Shown here one piece after another: positions 1 to 7,845 of a DNA stretch of 64,000 nt. Source of the stretch: a virus; IMG/VR virus record IMGVR_UViG_3300046536_000256, positions 1 to 64,000 of that record; one strand, given 5' to 3'. The translations under genes and the position numbers were made by a program. The stretch's first letter is position 1, and each line of letters begins with the position of its first letter. The notes under the pieces are model-generated. The model was given only the letters and a program-made list of their open reading frames with translations, was not told the DNA's origin and did no database searches.

Positions 1-966
1 ATACCGACTGATCACCAGATCCCGTTGGATGTACGCGTAAGCTGCAATGCCGAACACAGCAACGATCATGATGTTGACTGCCCAGATCAACAGACGCAAA
101 CGAAGACGTTGACCGCGGAGTCGTTTGATTTCGGCCTTCTGTTCCATCAGCTCGCGTGCAGCAGCACCTTTGTCTTCTTGCACCGGATCTTCAGCAGGCC
201 GCTTAGTAGCCATTTCCAATACGTGATTGAGTTCGTCGTTGCTTTTCGCGCCAAACGTTTCCTCGTGTGTAATCCCCCATTCCTTCAGCAACTCGTAAGG
301 GAAGAAGATACATGTCCACACGTTACTCTTGTTAACCCAGAGCGCATCCTGCCAGTACCAAGCATCGTTTTGCTTGTAAGTATGAGGAGTAGGTAGAATT
401 CTCCCGGTCCACTTTCCGAGGACGGAAATCTGTTCCTCCGTGATAATCCGGGCGAGACGCTCTTTATCAGTTTCGATATGAACTACCTCAGCGTTTGGAA
501 GTGAAGGGGTGTTTGAGCCGATAACGTTTTGGTGTTCCCACTTCCCATCAAGCATTATCACGATGTGGCCTTTCCAGAACCAAGTATCCAGGTGGTTATA
601 CCCTTCAACGTCTGGGAACTCTTGGTCGTGCGGCCAGGTGCCCAAGAGATTAAGCGCGTTTGTTACTGTGGTGGGTTCGTCTACCAGCAGCCCCTCAGTG
701 TCGATCTCAGCCGGTTTGTCCTCAGACCAAGCCATCTCAGTGGTGAAGATCCATTGCTTCCCTAGCCAGGTTATGACGTCCCCTGGAACAGGAACAGGAA
801 CCTTTGTCAGTTCAAGTCCGTCATCCAAGCGACCGCGGAAGTTACGTTGTTGCACACCAGAAGCCAATTCAGCAAAGAACAGCTTCTTTACTTCGCTCCA
901 ATCAGGGTATTGCGGAGTGGAGGTCTTAGCGTTCAAATCAGTATCGTCTTGACTGCTAATGATCAT
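1..966 (-). CDS. Unknown membrane-anchored protein, cut by the left edge
   Basis: An open frame of 322 codons starts at ATG 966 and runs leftward off the window without a stop. An AAGGA ribosome site lies upstream of the ATG. The first 250 residues look soluble and Trp/Asp-rich. A charged, coiled-coil-like stretch (about residues 268-288) is followed by one hydrophobic segment (about 293-313), so the protein is probably tethered to a membrane by its C-terminal part. I recognise no family, and how much is missing is unknown. Confidence 0.75.
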   Translation of the reverse strand, partial: MIISSQDDTDLNAKTSTPQYPDWSEVKKLFFAELASGVQQRNFRGRLDDGLELTKVPVPVPGDVITWLGKQWIFTTEMAWSEDKPAEIDTEGLLVDEPTTVTNALNLLGTWPHDQEFPDVEGYNHLDTWFWKGHIVIMLDGKWEHQNVIGSNTPSLPNAEVVHIETDKERLARIITEEQISVLGKWTGRILPTPHTYKQNDAWYWQDALWVNKSNVWTCIFFPYELLKEWGITHEETFGAKSNDELNHVLEMATKRPAEDPVQEDKGAAARELMEQKAEIKRLRGQRLRLRLLIWAVNIMIVAVFGIAAYAYIQRDLVISRY

Positions 967-1008
967 AAGAAAATCCTTATTTCAGGCAAAAAGTAAAGTA
1001 GTCCCACC

Positions 1009-1037
1009 TACTCCATCAGGGGTCACCTAATGGAGTA
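1009..1037 (-). terminator. Hairpin downstream of the 1055-1633 gene
   Basis: TACTCCAT (1009-1016) pairs with ATGGAGTA (1030-1037). On the minus strand it is followed by a T-rich stretch ending in TTTTTG. It is a plausible but modest terminator between two leftward genes. Confidence 0.4.
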
Positions 1038-1054
1038 AATGGAGGCTAGGGTTA

Positions 1055-1633
1055 TCAAGCATCGATGATCCGTGTCAAATGAAACGGAAACATTACAACG
1101 GTGTCTTCGGAAAAGTTGTTGTAAGTCAACAGTCCGAATTCATGATGAGGGCTGAAGGTCTTAAGGCTGACCTGGAGGCTCTCGTTGTCAAGGGTGAGCA
1201 TGACCGAGTCGCGTTTGAACGCCTTGAGGACTACGGAGAAGGTCCGCAGGTAATCCCGGGTGAGGAATTCAACTATGTTCTGCATGGTTTCTACGCCCAC
1301 TGCACAACCGTACATCGATGGCTCATGCGCGCGTTTAGCGAAATCGTTGAACGTGCAAACAGCCGCCGAGCCGGTGTGGGAGATATCGGGTGTATTGAGT
1401 AGGCGGTTGTGCGGGAAGTTCGTGGTGCGGGTAATCTCTTTCAGCTCATCAAGAGCGAAAACAAATTCACGCAGTACATCAGTGTCGAGCAGGGTTTGGT
1501 TGAACTCTCTTACGAAGCCTATGTTGAGGGTCTTGTCGAGCTCCTCACGAGTGATAGGGGTTTCGTCTGGTTCAAGGTCGAGAGTGTTCATTCCATTGCC
1601 TGCCTCCGGTACTACTGCAAATGCAAGATTCAT
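1055..1633 (-). CDS. Unknown 192-aa protein
   Basis: The start at 1633 has an AAGGA site (TTAAGGACACCAATATG). The protein is soluble, with no signal peptide or membrane segment, and has alternating hydrophobic and charged residues typical of a globular fold. It is the first gene after the TATATTAC element at 1736-1750, which would give a leader of about 100 nt. I recognise no family or motif. Confidence 0.7.
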   Translation of the reverse strand: MNLAFAVVPEAGNGMNTLDLEPDETPITREELDKTLNIGFVREFNQTLLDTDVLREFVFALDELKEITRTTNFPHNRLLNTPDISHTGSAAVCTFNDFAKRAHEPSMYGCAVGVETMQNIVEFLTRDYLRTFSVVLKAFKRDSVMLTLDNESLQVSLKTFSPHHEFGLLTYNNFSEDTVVMFPFHLTRIIDA

Positions 1634-1735
1634 ATTGGTGTCCTTAAAAAAGAGCGGTAATGTTGCTATAAATAACTAATGCGGTTTTATTAAAAAACTT
1701 ATTACAAGGTTAGAACGCTCTGTTCATTCAACTTA

Positions 1736-1750
1736 GTAATATAGGTTTGA
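1736..1750 (-). promoter_or_regulatory. TATATTAC-type early promoter (phiKZ-like)
   Basis: The minus strand reads TCAAACCTATATTAC. Its core, TATATTAC, is the consensus reported for phiKZ early promoters used by the virion RNA polymerase. It lies in an AT-rich gap upstream of the gene at 1055-1633. Five nearly identical and one or two degenerate copies occur elsewhere, always on the minus strand and in gaps. Confidence 0.7.
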
Positions 1751-1766
1751 GTTTACCTAAGAGTTA

Positions 1767-1952
1767 CTAATGCAACACGATATTGTAGCGCCAGCCAATG
1801 ATTGCCCCAATAACCAGCGCGGTTACACACAAAGTGATGATTGCACGGAAGGTGCGACGTCTTCTACGTTCTTGCTTCTTGATGATGTCGGAATACATCT
1901 CTTCCATGAACGTAGATTCTTCTGGTGGTAGGTCACTTCCTGGTGTTGTCAT
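1767..1952 (-). CDS. Small single-pass membrane protein
   Basis: A 61-aa protein with an AGGAG site before ATG 1952. The N-terminal 25 residues are acidic and followed by an Arg/Lys-rich stretch (KKQERRRRR). One transmembrane helix (about residues 38-55) then leads to a short tail. The positive-inside rule suggests the N-terminus is cytoplasmic. It resembles the many orphan membrane peptides of phage early regions. Function unknown. Confidence 0.6.
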   Translation of the reverse strand: MTTPGSDLPPEESTFMEEMYSDIIKKQERRRRRTFRAIITLCVTALVIGAIIGWRYNIVLH

Positions 1953-2022
1953 GAGAATCTCTCCTGTTCCGGTTTGTCGGTAATAAATGCGTCTTCTTGT
2001 TAAATTGCAGATATGCGGCTAT

Positions 2023-2054
2023 AAAGGAAGAGCACCCGAAGGCACTCTTCCTTT
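2023..2054 (-). terminator. UUCG-loop terminator hairpin
   Basis: AAAGGAAGAG (2023-2032) pairs with CTCTTCCTTT (2045-2054). On the minus strand the inner part closes on a TTCG tetraloop with wobble pairs, just after the stop of the gene at 2066-2656. Confidence 0.7.
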
Positions 2055-2065
2055 AGGCGGGAACA

Positions 2066-2656
2066 TTACGAACCTTCTGGGTAGGTCAGCTGACCGTAAT
2101 CGGTATCAGGGATGGTGATGATCGCCTGAACACCCAGAGCAAATGGGATCTGACCGTAAATGGTCGGGCCGTCAACTGTTAGCTTGGCAGCGTCGGAAAC
2201 GATGTCACTACCCTGGATTACCACATGAACCGCGGTGGTAAATGCTACCTTGGCGGCAGCTTGCTGAGCGCCTACAGCGGTGCCGTACGGCAACAGAACA
2301 ATGATCTTGTCGGTGACCCCATCGACATCCTTGTAGGCATAAACCCCGGGAGTGCTTTGGGCTTTGACTGTGGCAAGGTCCGCCTGTACAACCGGATCAA
2401 CTAGGTCGTAGCCATCGGCGTTGTGCAGGTCGGCCGCATGGTAAGTTTGGTTGACCGCAATGAAGTTCCGAGTAGCGGATTTAACGGTTAGGGAACGGAC
2501 GTTGGTTCCGCTACCCGCGAGTAACTCAAACGATAGGTCACTTTCCGTCAGACCCGTAAACAGCGCCTTCATCGGAACGTCGTCCTTATAACGATCCAGA
2601 TTGAATTCGATGAAACGGTCAACGAAAAGACCCATACGGGTAGCTTTAGTGGCCAT
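2066..2656 (-). CDS. Unknown protein, paralogue of the 2800-3372 gene
   Basis: The start is placed at ATG 2656 (MATKATRMGL) because GGAG sits 8 nt upstream; a longer in-frame reading has no such site. The 196-aa product aligns along its length with the neighbouring gene at 2800-3372. Shared blocks include YKDDVPMKALFTGLTESDL against YKDKPEMLAKFDGLTLEDL, and STPGVYAYKD against TAPGVYAYLA. A hairpin separates the two, so they may be regulated separately. The Ala/Val-rich beta-type composition would fit a small structural or decoration protein, but that is a guess. Confidence 0.75.
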   Translation of the reverse strand: MATKATRMGLFVDRFIEFNLDRYKDDVPMKALFTGLTESDLSFELLAGSGTNVRSLTVKSATRNFIAVNQTYHAADLHNADGYDLVDPVVQADLATVKAQSTPGVYAYKDVDGVTDKIIVLLPYGTAVGAQQAAAKVAFTTAVHVVIQGSDIVSDAAKLTVDGPTIYGQIPFALGVQAIITIPDTDYGQLTYPEGS

Positions 2657-2742
2657 TGATGAAACTCCGGGAGGAAAGAGAATAGGGTACAGAGTAAAAA
2701 CCCTGTTACATAGTATCCAGCCGGAATTACGGTCAAGCATAA

Positions 2743-2783
2743 ATAACCCCTACCCCGGCCAATGACGGCGGGGTAGGGGTTAT
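2743..2783 (-). terminator. Strong 15-bp terminator hairpin
   Basis: ATAACCCCTACCCCG (2743-2757) is perfectly complementary to CGGGGTAGGGGTTAT (2769-2783). It lies between the stop of the 2800-3372 gene and the next leftward gene. On the minus strand it is followed by TTATTTATGCTTGA, a TATG-containing element. Confidence 0.85.
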
Positions 2784-2799
2784 CTGAGGCGCAATGGAC

Positions 2800-3372
2800 T
2801 TAGAGGTCCAGTACTTCTTCATCGTCCAGTGTCGCGACTGGAACGGCGGCGAGCACGTATTCAACGTCACCAACGATGGTGTCGCCGTTTACGGAGATCA
2901 CGCCGTCGCCCAGAGCGATCTGGTCAGCAGGGATGTCGTAACGCAGAGCAGCGTACAGAGCAACCGACGCGTCGGCAGCTTGGATTTCGGCGGCAGTGCC
3001 GGCGGCAATCACAACGATGTGTTTCATGCTGCCGTCTTCGGCCAGGTACGCGTACACGCCAGGGGCGGTCAGGGCTTCAACAGCCGCTTTGCTTTCCAGT
3101 GGCTCAGCAACGGTCAGGTCCAGGACCTTTTCGCTGTGAACGCTGGCTGGGCGCCATTTCTGGTCAGGACCGGAAGTGAAGCCACGGCTGGACGATTGAA
3201 CGTGGGCGCTGTGGATGCCGTTGGCTTTGGTGACAGCACCGATTTCCAGGTCTTCCAGGGTCAGACCGTCGAACTTCGCCAACATCTCCGGCTTGTCCTT
3301 GTAGATCGCTTGGTTCTTGGCCACGAATGGACCCAGCAGCAACAGCAGAGGCAACAGTTTTACAGTAGACAT
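2800..3372 (-). CDS. Unknown protein, paralogue of the 2066-2656 gene
   Basis: The 190-aa product starts at ATG 3372 with GAGG upstream; an upstream in-frame GTG at 3384 would add four residues and has no ribosome site. The N-terminus (KLLPLLLLLGPF) looks like a signal peptide. However, it aligns with the non-hydrophobic N-terminus of the paralogue and lacks a clear cleavage site, so secretion is doubtful. The C-terminal half is Ala/Val/Asp-rich with regular beta-strand periodicity. Function unknown; a structural role is possible. Confidence 0.75.
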   Translation of the reverse strand: MSTVKLLPLLLLLGPFVAKNQAIYKDKPEMLAKFDGLTLEDLEIGAVTKANGIHSAHVQSSSRGFTSGPDQKWRPASVHSEKVLDLTVAEPLESKAAVEALTAPGVYAYLAEDGSMKHIVVIAAGTAAEIQAADASVALYAALRYDIPADQIALGDGVISVNGDTIVGDVEYVLAAVPVATLDDEEVLDL

Positions 3373-3449
3373 AATTGGTAACACCTCAAGAGTAATTGAA
3401 TCGGAATGATTCCTGGGCTAGTCCCTAAGCATATAATCCAAGACAAGTG

Positions 3450-3668
3450 CTATAATAAAAGACCTTTTGCTCCTAAGCCGATAAGCATTAGCCAGAACAG
3501 GACTCCACCCGTCTTGTACGGAGGAAACCTGTTCACCAATACCAGCCCTGTATACCCTAGCAGTGTAAGAATGAAAATGTAGTTTTGGGTAGCCATCCCC
3601 AACATGAATACAACAAACATGAAGAAGACGCTTCGCGGGTCAAGCAACCGCTGTAGTTCTGGTGTCAT
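3450..3668 (-). CDS. Small membrane protein with two or three TM helices
   Basis: A 72-aa, very hydrophobic protein with an AGGGA site before ATG 3668. Hydrophobic helices span about residues 13-28, 29-45 and 54-71. It sits between the GroEL-like gene and the 2800-3372 gene. Size and topology would also fit a holin, but nothing else points to lysis here. Confidence 0.6.
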   Translation of the reverse strand: MTPELQRLLDPRSVFFMFVVFMLGMATQNYIFILTLLGYTGLVLVNRFPPYKTGGVLFWLMLIGLGAKGLLL

Positions 3669-3696
3669 GCTTGGTCCCTGAAAGACAAAAAAGAAA

Positions 3697-3721
3697 AGGA
3701 AGGGTCAACAACCCCCTTCCT
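3697..3721 (-). terminator. Terminator hairpin after the chaperonin gene
   Basis: AGGAAGGG (3697-3704) pairs with CCCTTCCT (3714-3721) directly after the stop of the GroEL-like gene. On the minus strand it is followed by TTTTCTTTTTTG, as in an intrinsic terminator. Confidence 0.75.
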
Positions 3722-3730
3722 AACCTAGAG

Positions 3731-5434
3731 TTAACGCTTCATCGGTACAGCGGACAACTTGTCGCCCAGCAGGATGCTGCTTGCGTTGGCCAAGATCTTG
3801 GCAGTTTGCAAGCCGCCCTTCAGTGCGGTGATGGTAGCGTAGGCGGTGTCGTAAACCCCCAGCTCCTCACTGGTACCCGTCTCCCCGGTTGCCAGGTTGG
3901 TGCATGGAGGAACCACGTCACCCTCTATAGAGTTCCAGCGGAGTTCTTTGAACGGGGATACCTCGTCAGATGTCTGCCGCATCAGGTGGTTGTGCGAGGC
4001 GTAGCACACCTCGGCAAGCGCGGAGATGATCATGACCTTGATGGCGATTTCACGCTCATGCGGGGTGTCGGTGCCATCCTTGAATGGATCCGGCAGTTCC
4101 CTGTACAAACGAGTCAGAACACGCTTGCCCGCCGTTACCAGCGACGACCCCACGCCTGGCAACACACCGTTCACCAGAGCGCTCTTGACTGCCTTCACAA
4201 CGTCCTCGAACCGGTCAATGCGTTCTTTTACGTCCGAGTAGGTTTCGCCACCCACAAAGATCGTGATGAGCTCACCGCGCAGGTTACGGATACGCGTCTC
4301 GTTGAACTTGGCCCGCACACTGAAACGGTCACCCATTTCATACGAACTCAGTTCTTGTGCCACCGCATCAGCCCGAGCATTCAGCAACGCACGGGTTTCG
4401 TCGGGGATGTTGCTCAGGATCGAGCGAGTCCCATTGACAGTCAGGGTGCTCTGAACGATTGGAGCTCCGTGACTATTCAGCACGTCTTCCAAGTTGGTGT
4501 AGATCGGCGCGCCAAACATGGTCGCGATATCTTGCATCAACAGAGTGCCGACTGAACCACCGGCGTTGGTGTTGATAGCAACAAAGAACGCCGCGGGAAC
4601 ACCTTCCGGTTTACCAGTAACCCGTTCTTTAGCGCGCTGCGCTGCGGTAGCCGCGTTGAGGCGAGCCATGATCTGGCAAGTATCGTGTTCAACCGAACGA
4701 CCGATGACCAACACGGTACGACCACCTAGGCACATCGACAAGTTGATCAGCGTTTCCGAAAGGTCAGCCCCACGCCCCACATTACCGTCAATGATCAACG
4801 GGGTGAAGTCGGTGAAGTCGGTATCCCCACCATTGCCGTTCTTGGCAAAGCCTGGGTTACTGAACCCCATCTGAATCGGCAGGCCATTGGTGTGGACCAC
4901 TTTGTCTTCAGCCGTCTGCCCTTCCTTGAGTTCGATCTCAGGGTAGCGATCACCCGACGCCTTATAGATGTCGGTGATGATCTTGCTGAGTTCTTCGTCG
5001 TTGTTGGAGGAAGTCAGCGCCAGCTTGAACAGGCGTGGGTCGTCAACCGTAACGTTAACAGTCATGGCTTTCAGTTCTTCGATCACTGCGTTCATGCAGC
5101 TCTCAATGTACTTCTGTTCACGGAAGGTTGGGTGAGCGATAAAGACGTTGTACAACAACGACGTCAGCATCACGGTGGTGGTAGTGCCGTCGCCGCATTC
5201 GTGGTCGGTTTTGATCGCCGCTTCAGTAATCACGCGGTTGATCAGTTCGTGGCGTGGATCATCGAAGCGAATCGATTTAGCGACCGTCACGCCGTCCTTG
5301 GTGACCTTTACCGCGGTGCCGTTGGCAATGAACGCCAGCTTGCCGTTAGGACCCATGGTCGCGACTACAGCGCGTTTCACTTGGTCCACTACTTCTTTAA
5401 CGAATTCTTGGGTGTTAGCGATTGTTAGCATCAT
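3731..5434 (-). CDS. groEL-like: GroEL-like chaperonin (Hsp60)
   Basis: The product is 567 aa; E. coli GroEL is 548. It carries the group I chaperonin nucleotide site. TMGPNG (26-31) matches GroEL TLGPKG, TKDGVTVAKSI (45-55) includes the equivalent of D52, and GDGTTTTV (81-88) the equivalent of D87. A late RFEDVVKAVKSALVNG block, followed by GVGSSL, corresponds to the region of catalytic D398 and the GGG loop. The Gly/Met-rich C-terminal tail of bacterial GroEL is absent. EL and OBP phages are known to encode such chaperonins, and EL's is reported to act without a co-chaperonin. No GroES-like gene is evident here. It has its own TATATTAC element (5491-5505) and terminator, so it is probably a one-gene unit. 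Confidence 0.93.
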   Translation of the reverse strand: MMLTIANTQEFVKEVVDQVKRAVVATMGPNGKLAFIANGTAVKVTKDGVTVAKSIRFDDPRHELINRVITEAAIKTDHECGDGTTTTVMLTSLLYNVFIAHPTFREQKYIESCMNAVIEELKAMTVNVTVDDPRLFKLALTSSNNDEELSKIITDIYKASGDRYPEIELKEGQTAEDKVVHTNGLPIQMGFSNPGFAKNGNGGDTDFTDFTPLIIDGNVGRGADLSETLINLSMCLGGRTVLVIGRSVEHDTCQIMARLNAATAAQRAKERVTGKPEGVPAAFFVAINTNAGGSVGTLLMQDIATMFGAPIYTNLEDVLNSHGAPIVQSTLTVNGTRSILSNIPDETRALLNARADAVAQELSSYEMGDRFSVRAKFNETRIRNLRGELITIFVGGETYSDVKERIDRFEDVVKAVKSALVNGVLPGVGSSLVTAGKRVLTRLYRELPDPFKDGTDTPHEREIAIKVMIISALAEVCYASHNHLMRQTSDEVSPFKELRWNSIEGDVVPPCTNLATGETGTSEELGVYDTAYATITALKGGLQTAKILANASSILLGDKLSAVPMKR

Positions 5435-5490
5435 TACAGATTACTCCAGAATACAAGGTTACAAAGTTAAAAGGTTAGGCTTACGTGTAA

Positions 5491-5505
5491 GTAATATAGG
5501 TCTGA
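5491..5505 (-). promoter_or_regulatory. TATATTAC-type early promoter for the chaperonin gene
   Basis: The minus strand reads TCAGACCTATATTAC, ending 57 nt before the chaperonin start codon. It has the full TATATTAC core and a one-base variant of the extended upstream block. Confidence 0.7.
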
Positions 5506-5521
5506 AAATATACAAATAAAT

Positions 5522-5548
5522 AAAGCTCTCCGGGTTAGGGAGAGCTTT
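5522..5548 (-). terminator. Terminator hairpin after the 5555-5860 gene
   Basis: AAAGCTCTCC (5522-5531) pairs with GGGAGAGCTTT (5538-5548), starting 7 nt past the stop. The minus strand continues with TTATTTATTTG. Confidence 0.8.
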
Positions 5549-5554
5549 ACTCAG

Positions 5555-5860
5555 TTACTTACGGACTACGGGTTCCAACTGCACCAGACAGAACTTACCA
5601 TTGCGGTCCCAGAACTCAAACGTCGAGCTCGAGATAAAGCGATGGTGCACGTCGAGGTCGATGGTCACTTCGAGTTCAACACTGGTGTTCTTCAAGGCGA
5701 CTACCGCACCGATCATGTCGTTGGCGTAGTCTGGAATATCGCCCTCGAATTCCATGTAGACCTGGAGATCCCCGTCTTGAATCTGGTCGAACACCCGGTT
5801 CAATTGATCCAGGGTCAGGTTGTTAACGCACTTAACCTGATCCAATGGTGGGTTAGCCAT
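5555..5860 (-). CDS. Unknown ~100-aa protein, paralogue of the next gene upstream
   Basis: A 101-aa acidic protein. Its ATG overlaps the stop of the 5860-6156 gene (TGATG), implying translational coupling. The two neighbours share size and a similar layout: a leucine-start helix (LTLDQLNRVFDQ against LSADSFKRLMDQ), a central strand with GAV/GRV, and a C-terminal F-FV/LVQ-LV block. They are probably a diverged tandem duplication. The size resembles GroES, but the mobile-loop and roof signatures are missing, so I do not call it a co-chaperonin. Confidence 0.65.
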   Translation of the reverse strand: MANPPLDQVKCVNNLTLDQLNRVFDQIQDGDLQVYMEFEGDIPDYANDMIGAVVALKNTSVELEVTIDLDVHHRFISSSTFEFWDRNGKFCLVQLEPVVRK

Positions 5861-6156
5861 CAGTGTCCTTCCTTACGTACCAGGTAGAACACGTTGGCCG
5901 GAGTTTGTACGAAGCGGAACTCGCCTTCGATCTTGCTCCTGCCATTCCAGTCTTTCAGCTCAAGGTAGACGTCCAGCTTTTTACCCAGGTTGTAAATCCC
6001 CTGAACCCGACCCAGCAGGTGATCGGTACTGACAGCTGCTACGGTTGGGTCAATACCGTAAACAACGTGGACACCCTCGTTCTTTTGCTGGTCCATCAAA
6101 CGCTTGAAACTATCAGCACTAAGTTTCTGAGCGAACTTCACGTTAGGCTGTGCCAT
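5860..6156 (-). CDS. Unknown ~100-aa protein, paralogue of the 5555-5860 gene
   Basis: A 98-aa protein, linked to both neighbours by one-base stop/start overlaps (TAATG at 6154-6158 and TGATG at 5858-5862), so three genes are probably translated together. It is predicted as an N-terminal helix (residues 12-25) followed by a beta-rich part. It matches the downstream gene in pattern but only weakly in identity. Function unknown. Confidence 0.65.
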   Translation of the reverse strand: MAQPNVKFAQKLSADSFKRLMDQQKNEGVHVVYGIDPTVAAVSTDHLLGRVQGIYNLGKKLDVYLELKDWNGRSKIEGEFRFVQTPANVFYLVRKEGH

Positions 6157-6701
6157 TACTCGGATTCCTTTTCAATGAGGTTTTGTTTCTGGATGTGGGT
6201 GAGGAGTTTCTCCAGAATGACATTGCCTTCTGGATATGAGAGTGGATCAAGGGGATCAACCGTTGCACCACTCTCAGTAAGGATAAAGGTGGGAACAACG
6301 CTAACGATTGGATACCGCCAACCGCGTAGTTCCTTGATCTCAGGAGTGGCCAAGAACGTCCAGGTGATCCCCATGCCGTTAAGGTTACAACGTGGATCAA
6401 ACAAACCAGCGTCTACCAATGCCTTCCACCGGGTATCAATCTCGAGCGGTGTTCTGGCGGTTACCCGTTCTACCATCTGGACGATGTCTTCGTCTTTGAT
6501 GTAAGTGTTATCCAGATGGGTGGTGGTAACGTTCCTGTGTGCCTGCCGAAGCTCTTCTGCTTCCCGGCGATGGCGGTTACCCGAGAACGTCATTTCCAAA
6601 CAACCGAAGGGTGCGTCACGAACTTCTTTAGTCCGAGTGTCACCACCCGAGCGTGTGACGCGTTCGCACAGCCACGCCCAACCTTTTCGCAACTGCTTCA
6701 T
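6156..6701 (-). CDS. Unknown 181-aa protein
   Basis: GGAG precedes ATG 6701, and the stop overlaps the next start (TAATG). The N-terminal third is basic and Arg-rich. The centre contains a Trp-rich block (GITWTFLATPEIKELRGWRYP) and the C-terminus is a charged helix. I recognise no motif. It is the first gene of a coupled trio with 5860-6156 and 5555-5860. Confidence 0.65.
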   Translation of the reverse strand: MKQLRKGWAWLCERVTRSGGDTRTKEVRDAPFGCLEMTFSGNRHRREAEELRQAHRNVTTTHLDNTYIKDEDIVQMVERVTARTPLEIDTRWKALVDAGLFDPRCNLNGMGITWTFLATPEIKELRGWRYPIVSVVPTFILTESGATVDPLDPLSYPEGNVILEKLLTHIQKQNLIEKESE

Positions 6702-6721
6702 TGCAGTGCTCCTTATTTACC

Positions 6722-7240
6722 TTAGGTGTGTTTAACTGCTTTCGGTAGCTTTACTACCTGCGTCTTGCCGCCGGTATGAGGGTCCATATCCTTGGCAAGC
6801 TTAAGCGCCTTCTTGACACTTTTCCCCATCCGCAAAGCAGTGTCCACGTAAATCCCTCCCGACCCAATGGCCGTTGGAGGAAGACACTGCGTTAGAATGA
6901 AACTGTCCGGGATGTTGGGACCTTGCTTATAAGCCCCTTGCAGTAACCACCCATTATGAAACTCGTCGATCACGATGGCTGTAAAGTTCAGCTTGGACGG
7001 GATCTTCAAGTCGGTTCGATGGGTAATACCTTCCTTACACGCCAGCGCCTCTGTAAGGAAGGGTTCCACTCCAGGCATGCCGGCGCGACCAAAGGCAATA
7101 ACTTTCCGCCCCATGATCTTCCATTCTTCGCCCTCAGCCGGAGTCAGAATCTTCCGCACTTTTGCGTTGACCTTGGTCCCGTTGCGCGTGCGCATCGAAT
7201 CGGAAACCAGTTTGCCTTTAACCCAAACTACAGTAGTCAT
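6722..7240 (-). CDS. Proteasome/HslV-like Ntn-hydrolase (putative threonine protease)
   Basis: The 172-aa product is the size of HslV (about 175). Met-Thr-Thr at the N-terminus would expose a catalytic threonine after Met removal, as in HslV and proteasome beta subunits. D14 and K27 or K30 fall where the family has D17 and K33. IGSGG (125-129) matches the conserved GSG loop, and D153-x-x-T156-G157-G158 matches the D166-x-x-S169-G170 site. A central TAIVIDEFHNGW strand pair fits the fold. No HslU-like unfoldase is visible. It may degrade host or phage proteins or process virion proteins; the substrate is unknown. The start overlaps the previous gene by ATGA. Confidence 0.75.
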   Translation of the reverse strand: MTTVVWVKGKLVSDSMRTRNGTKVNAKVRKILTPAEGEEWKIMGRKVIAFGRAGMPGVEPFLTEALACKEGITHRTDLKIPSKLNFTAIVIDEFHNGWLLQGAYKQGPNIPDSFILTQCLPPTAIGSGGIYVDTALRMGKSVKKALKLAKDMDPHTGGKTQVVKLPKAVKHT

Positions 7241-7845
7241 ACTGTCTTCCTTGCTCGTTCTGTTATTACGATCTTCTGAATGGTCTGGGAGTACAGCTTT
7301 GGCCAGCTATCCGGAATATCGTCGCGATTAAAAATGGTCAGGGGAAAATGACTGGCGCGAGGATCGTCGAAGCTCTCGAACTGGGCGTCCGGAATCTCTT
7401 CCTCGTCATCAGGTTCATCGTCGGGACCATGCGCGTCGAACCAGTCATCCTGAGCGTCTTGGTCATGCGACTTCTCTTGCTCATCCACCTCCAAACGACG
7501 GAGATGTTTAGGCAGAGTTTGACACTCTTTGCACACGATCTTGGTCCACTTCTCCCGGGGGTATTCATCCACGAAATAAGGGGTGTGGGAGATCGCGTCG
7601 CAACGGGGTACTTCTTTCCCGCAGTCAGAACAGTCGACTGGTTCAGTTCGACGCTCTTCCAAGTACTTCACGTAGCACGGGTTACAGAGCAGATACATCT
7701 CCGAACCCATGCTGTCGTTCTCAGAAGTATGACCGTAAGCTTGATCACCTTCTTTCAGGTGTTCGCAATTACCGCCCTCGCAAACACCACCGCTCTCACC
7801 GAACCCCACAGATTTGGAGGTGCGCCCGTGAGTCATCCAGTTCAT
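7237..7845 (-). CDS. Cys-rich, probable zinc-binding protein with acidic region
   Basis: The 202-aa product has four cysteine clusters in its first half: C-x4-C (GVCEGGNC), LLCNPC, DCSDC and VCKEC. Their CxxC spacing suggests one or two zinc ribbons. A very acidic linker (roughly residues 120-155) and a short globular C-terminus follow. Zinc ribbons in phage early proteins often bind nucleic acid or RNA polymerase, but no specific family is recognised. It is coupled to both neighbours by ATGA overlaps. Confidence 0.65.
   Translation of the reverse strand: MNWMTHGRTSKSVGFGESGGVCEGGNCEHLKEGDQAYGHTSENDSMGSEMYLLCNPCYVKYLEERRTEPVDCSDCGKEVPRCDAISHTPYFVDEYPREKWTKIVCKECQTLPKHLRRLEVDEQEKSHDQDAQDDWFDAHGPDDEPDDEEEIPDAQFESFDDPRASHFPLTIFNRDDIPDSWPKLYSQTIQKIVITERARKTV

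Noticed and set aside
3372-3384. Signal peptide on the 2800-3372 protein
   Set aside because: The Leu-rich start has no clear cleavage site and aligns with a non-hydrophobic segment of its paralogue.
3662-5428. Several long plus-strand open frames opposite the chaperonin gene
   Set aside because: The minus strand has an unambiguous GroEL-like product; the plus frames are shadows.
5555-6156. GroES-like co-chaperonin near the GroEL-like gene
   Set aside because: Right length, but no mobile loop or roof signature. The proteins are kept as unknown paralogues.
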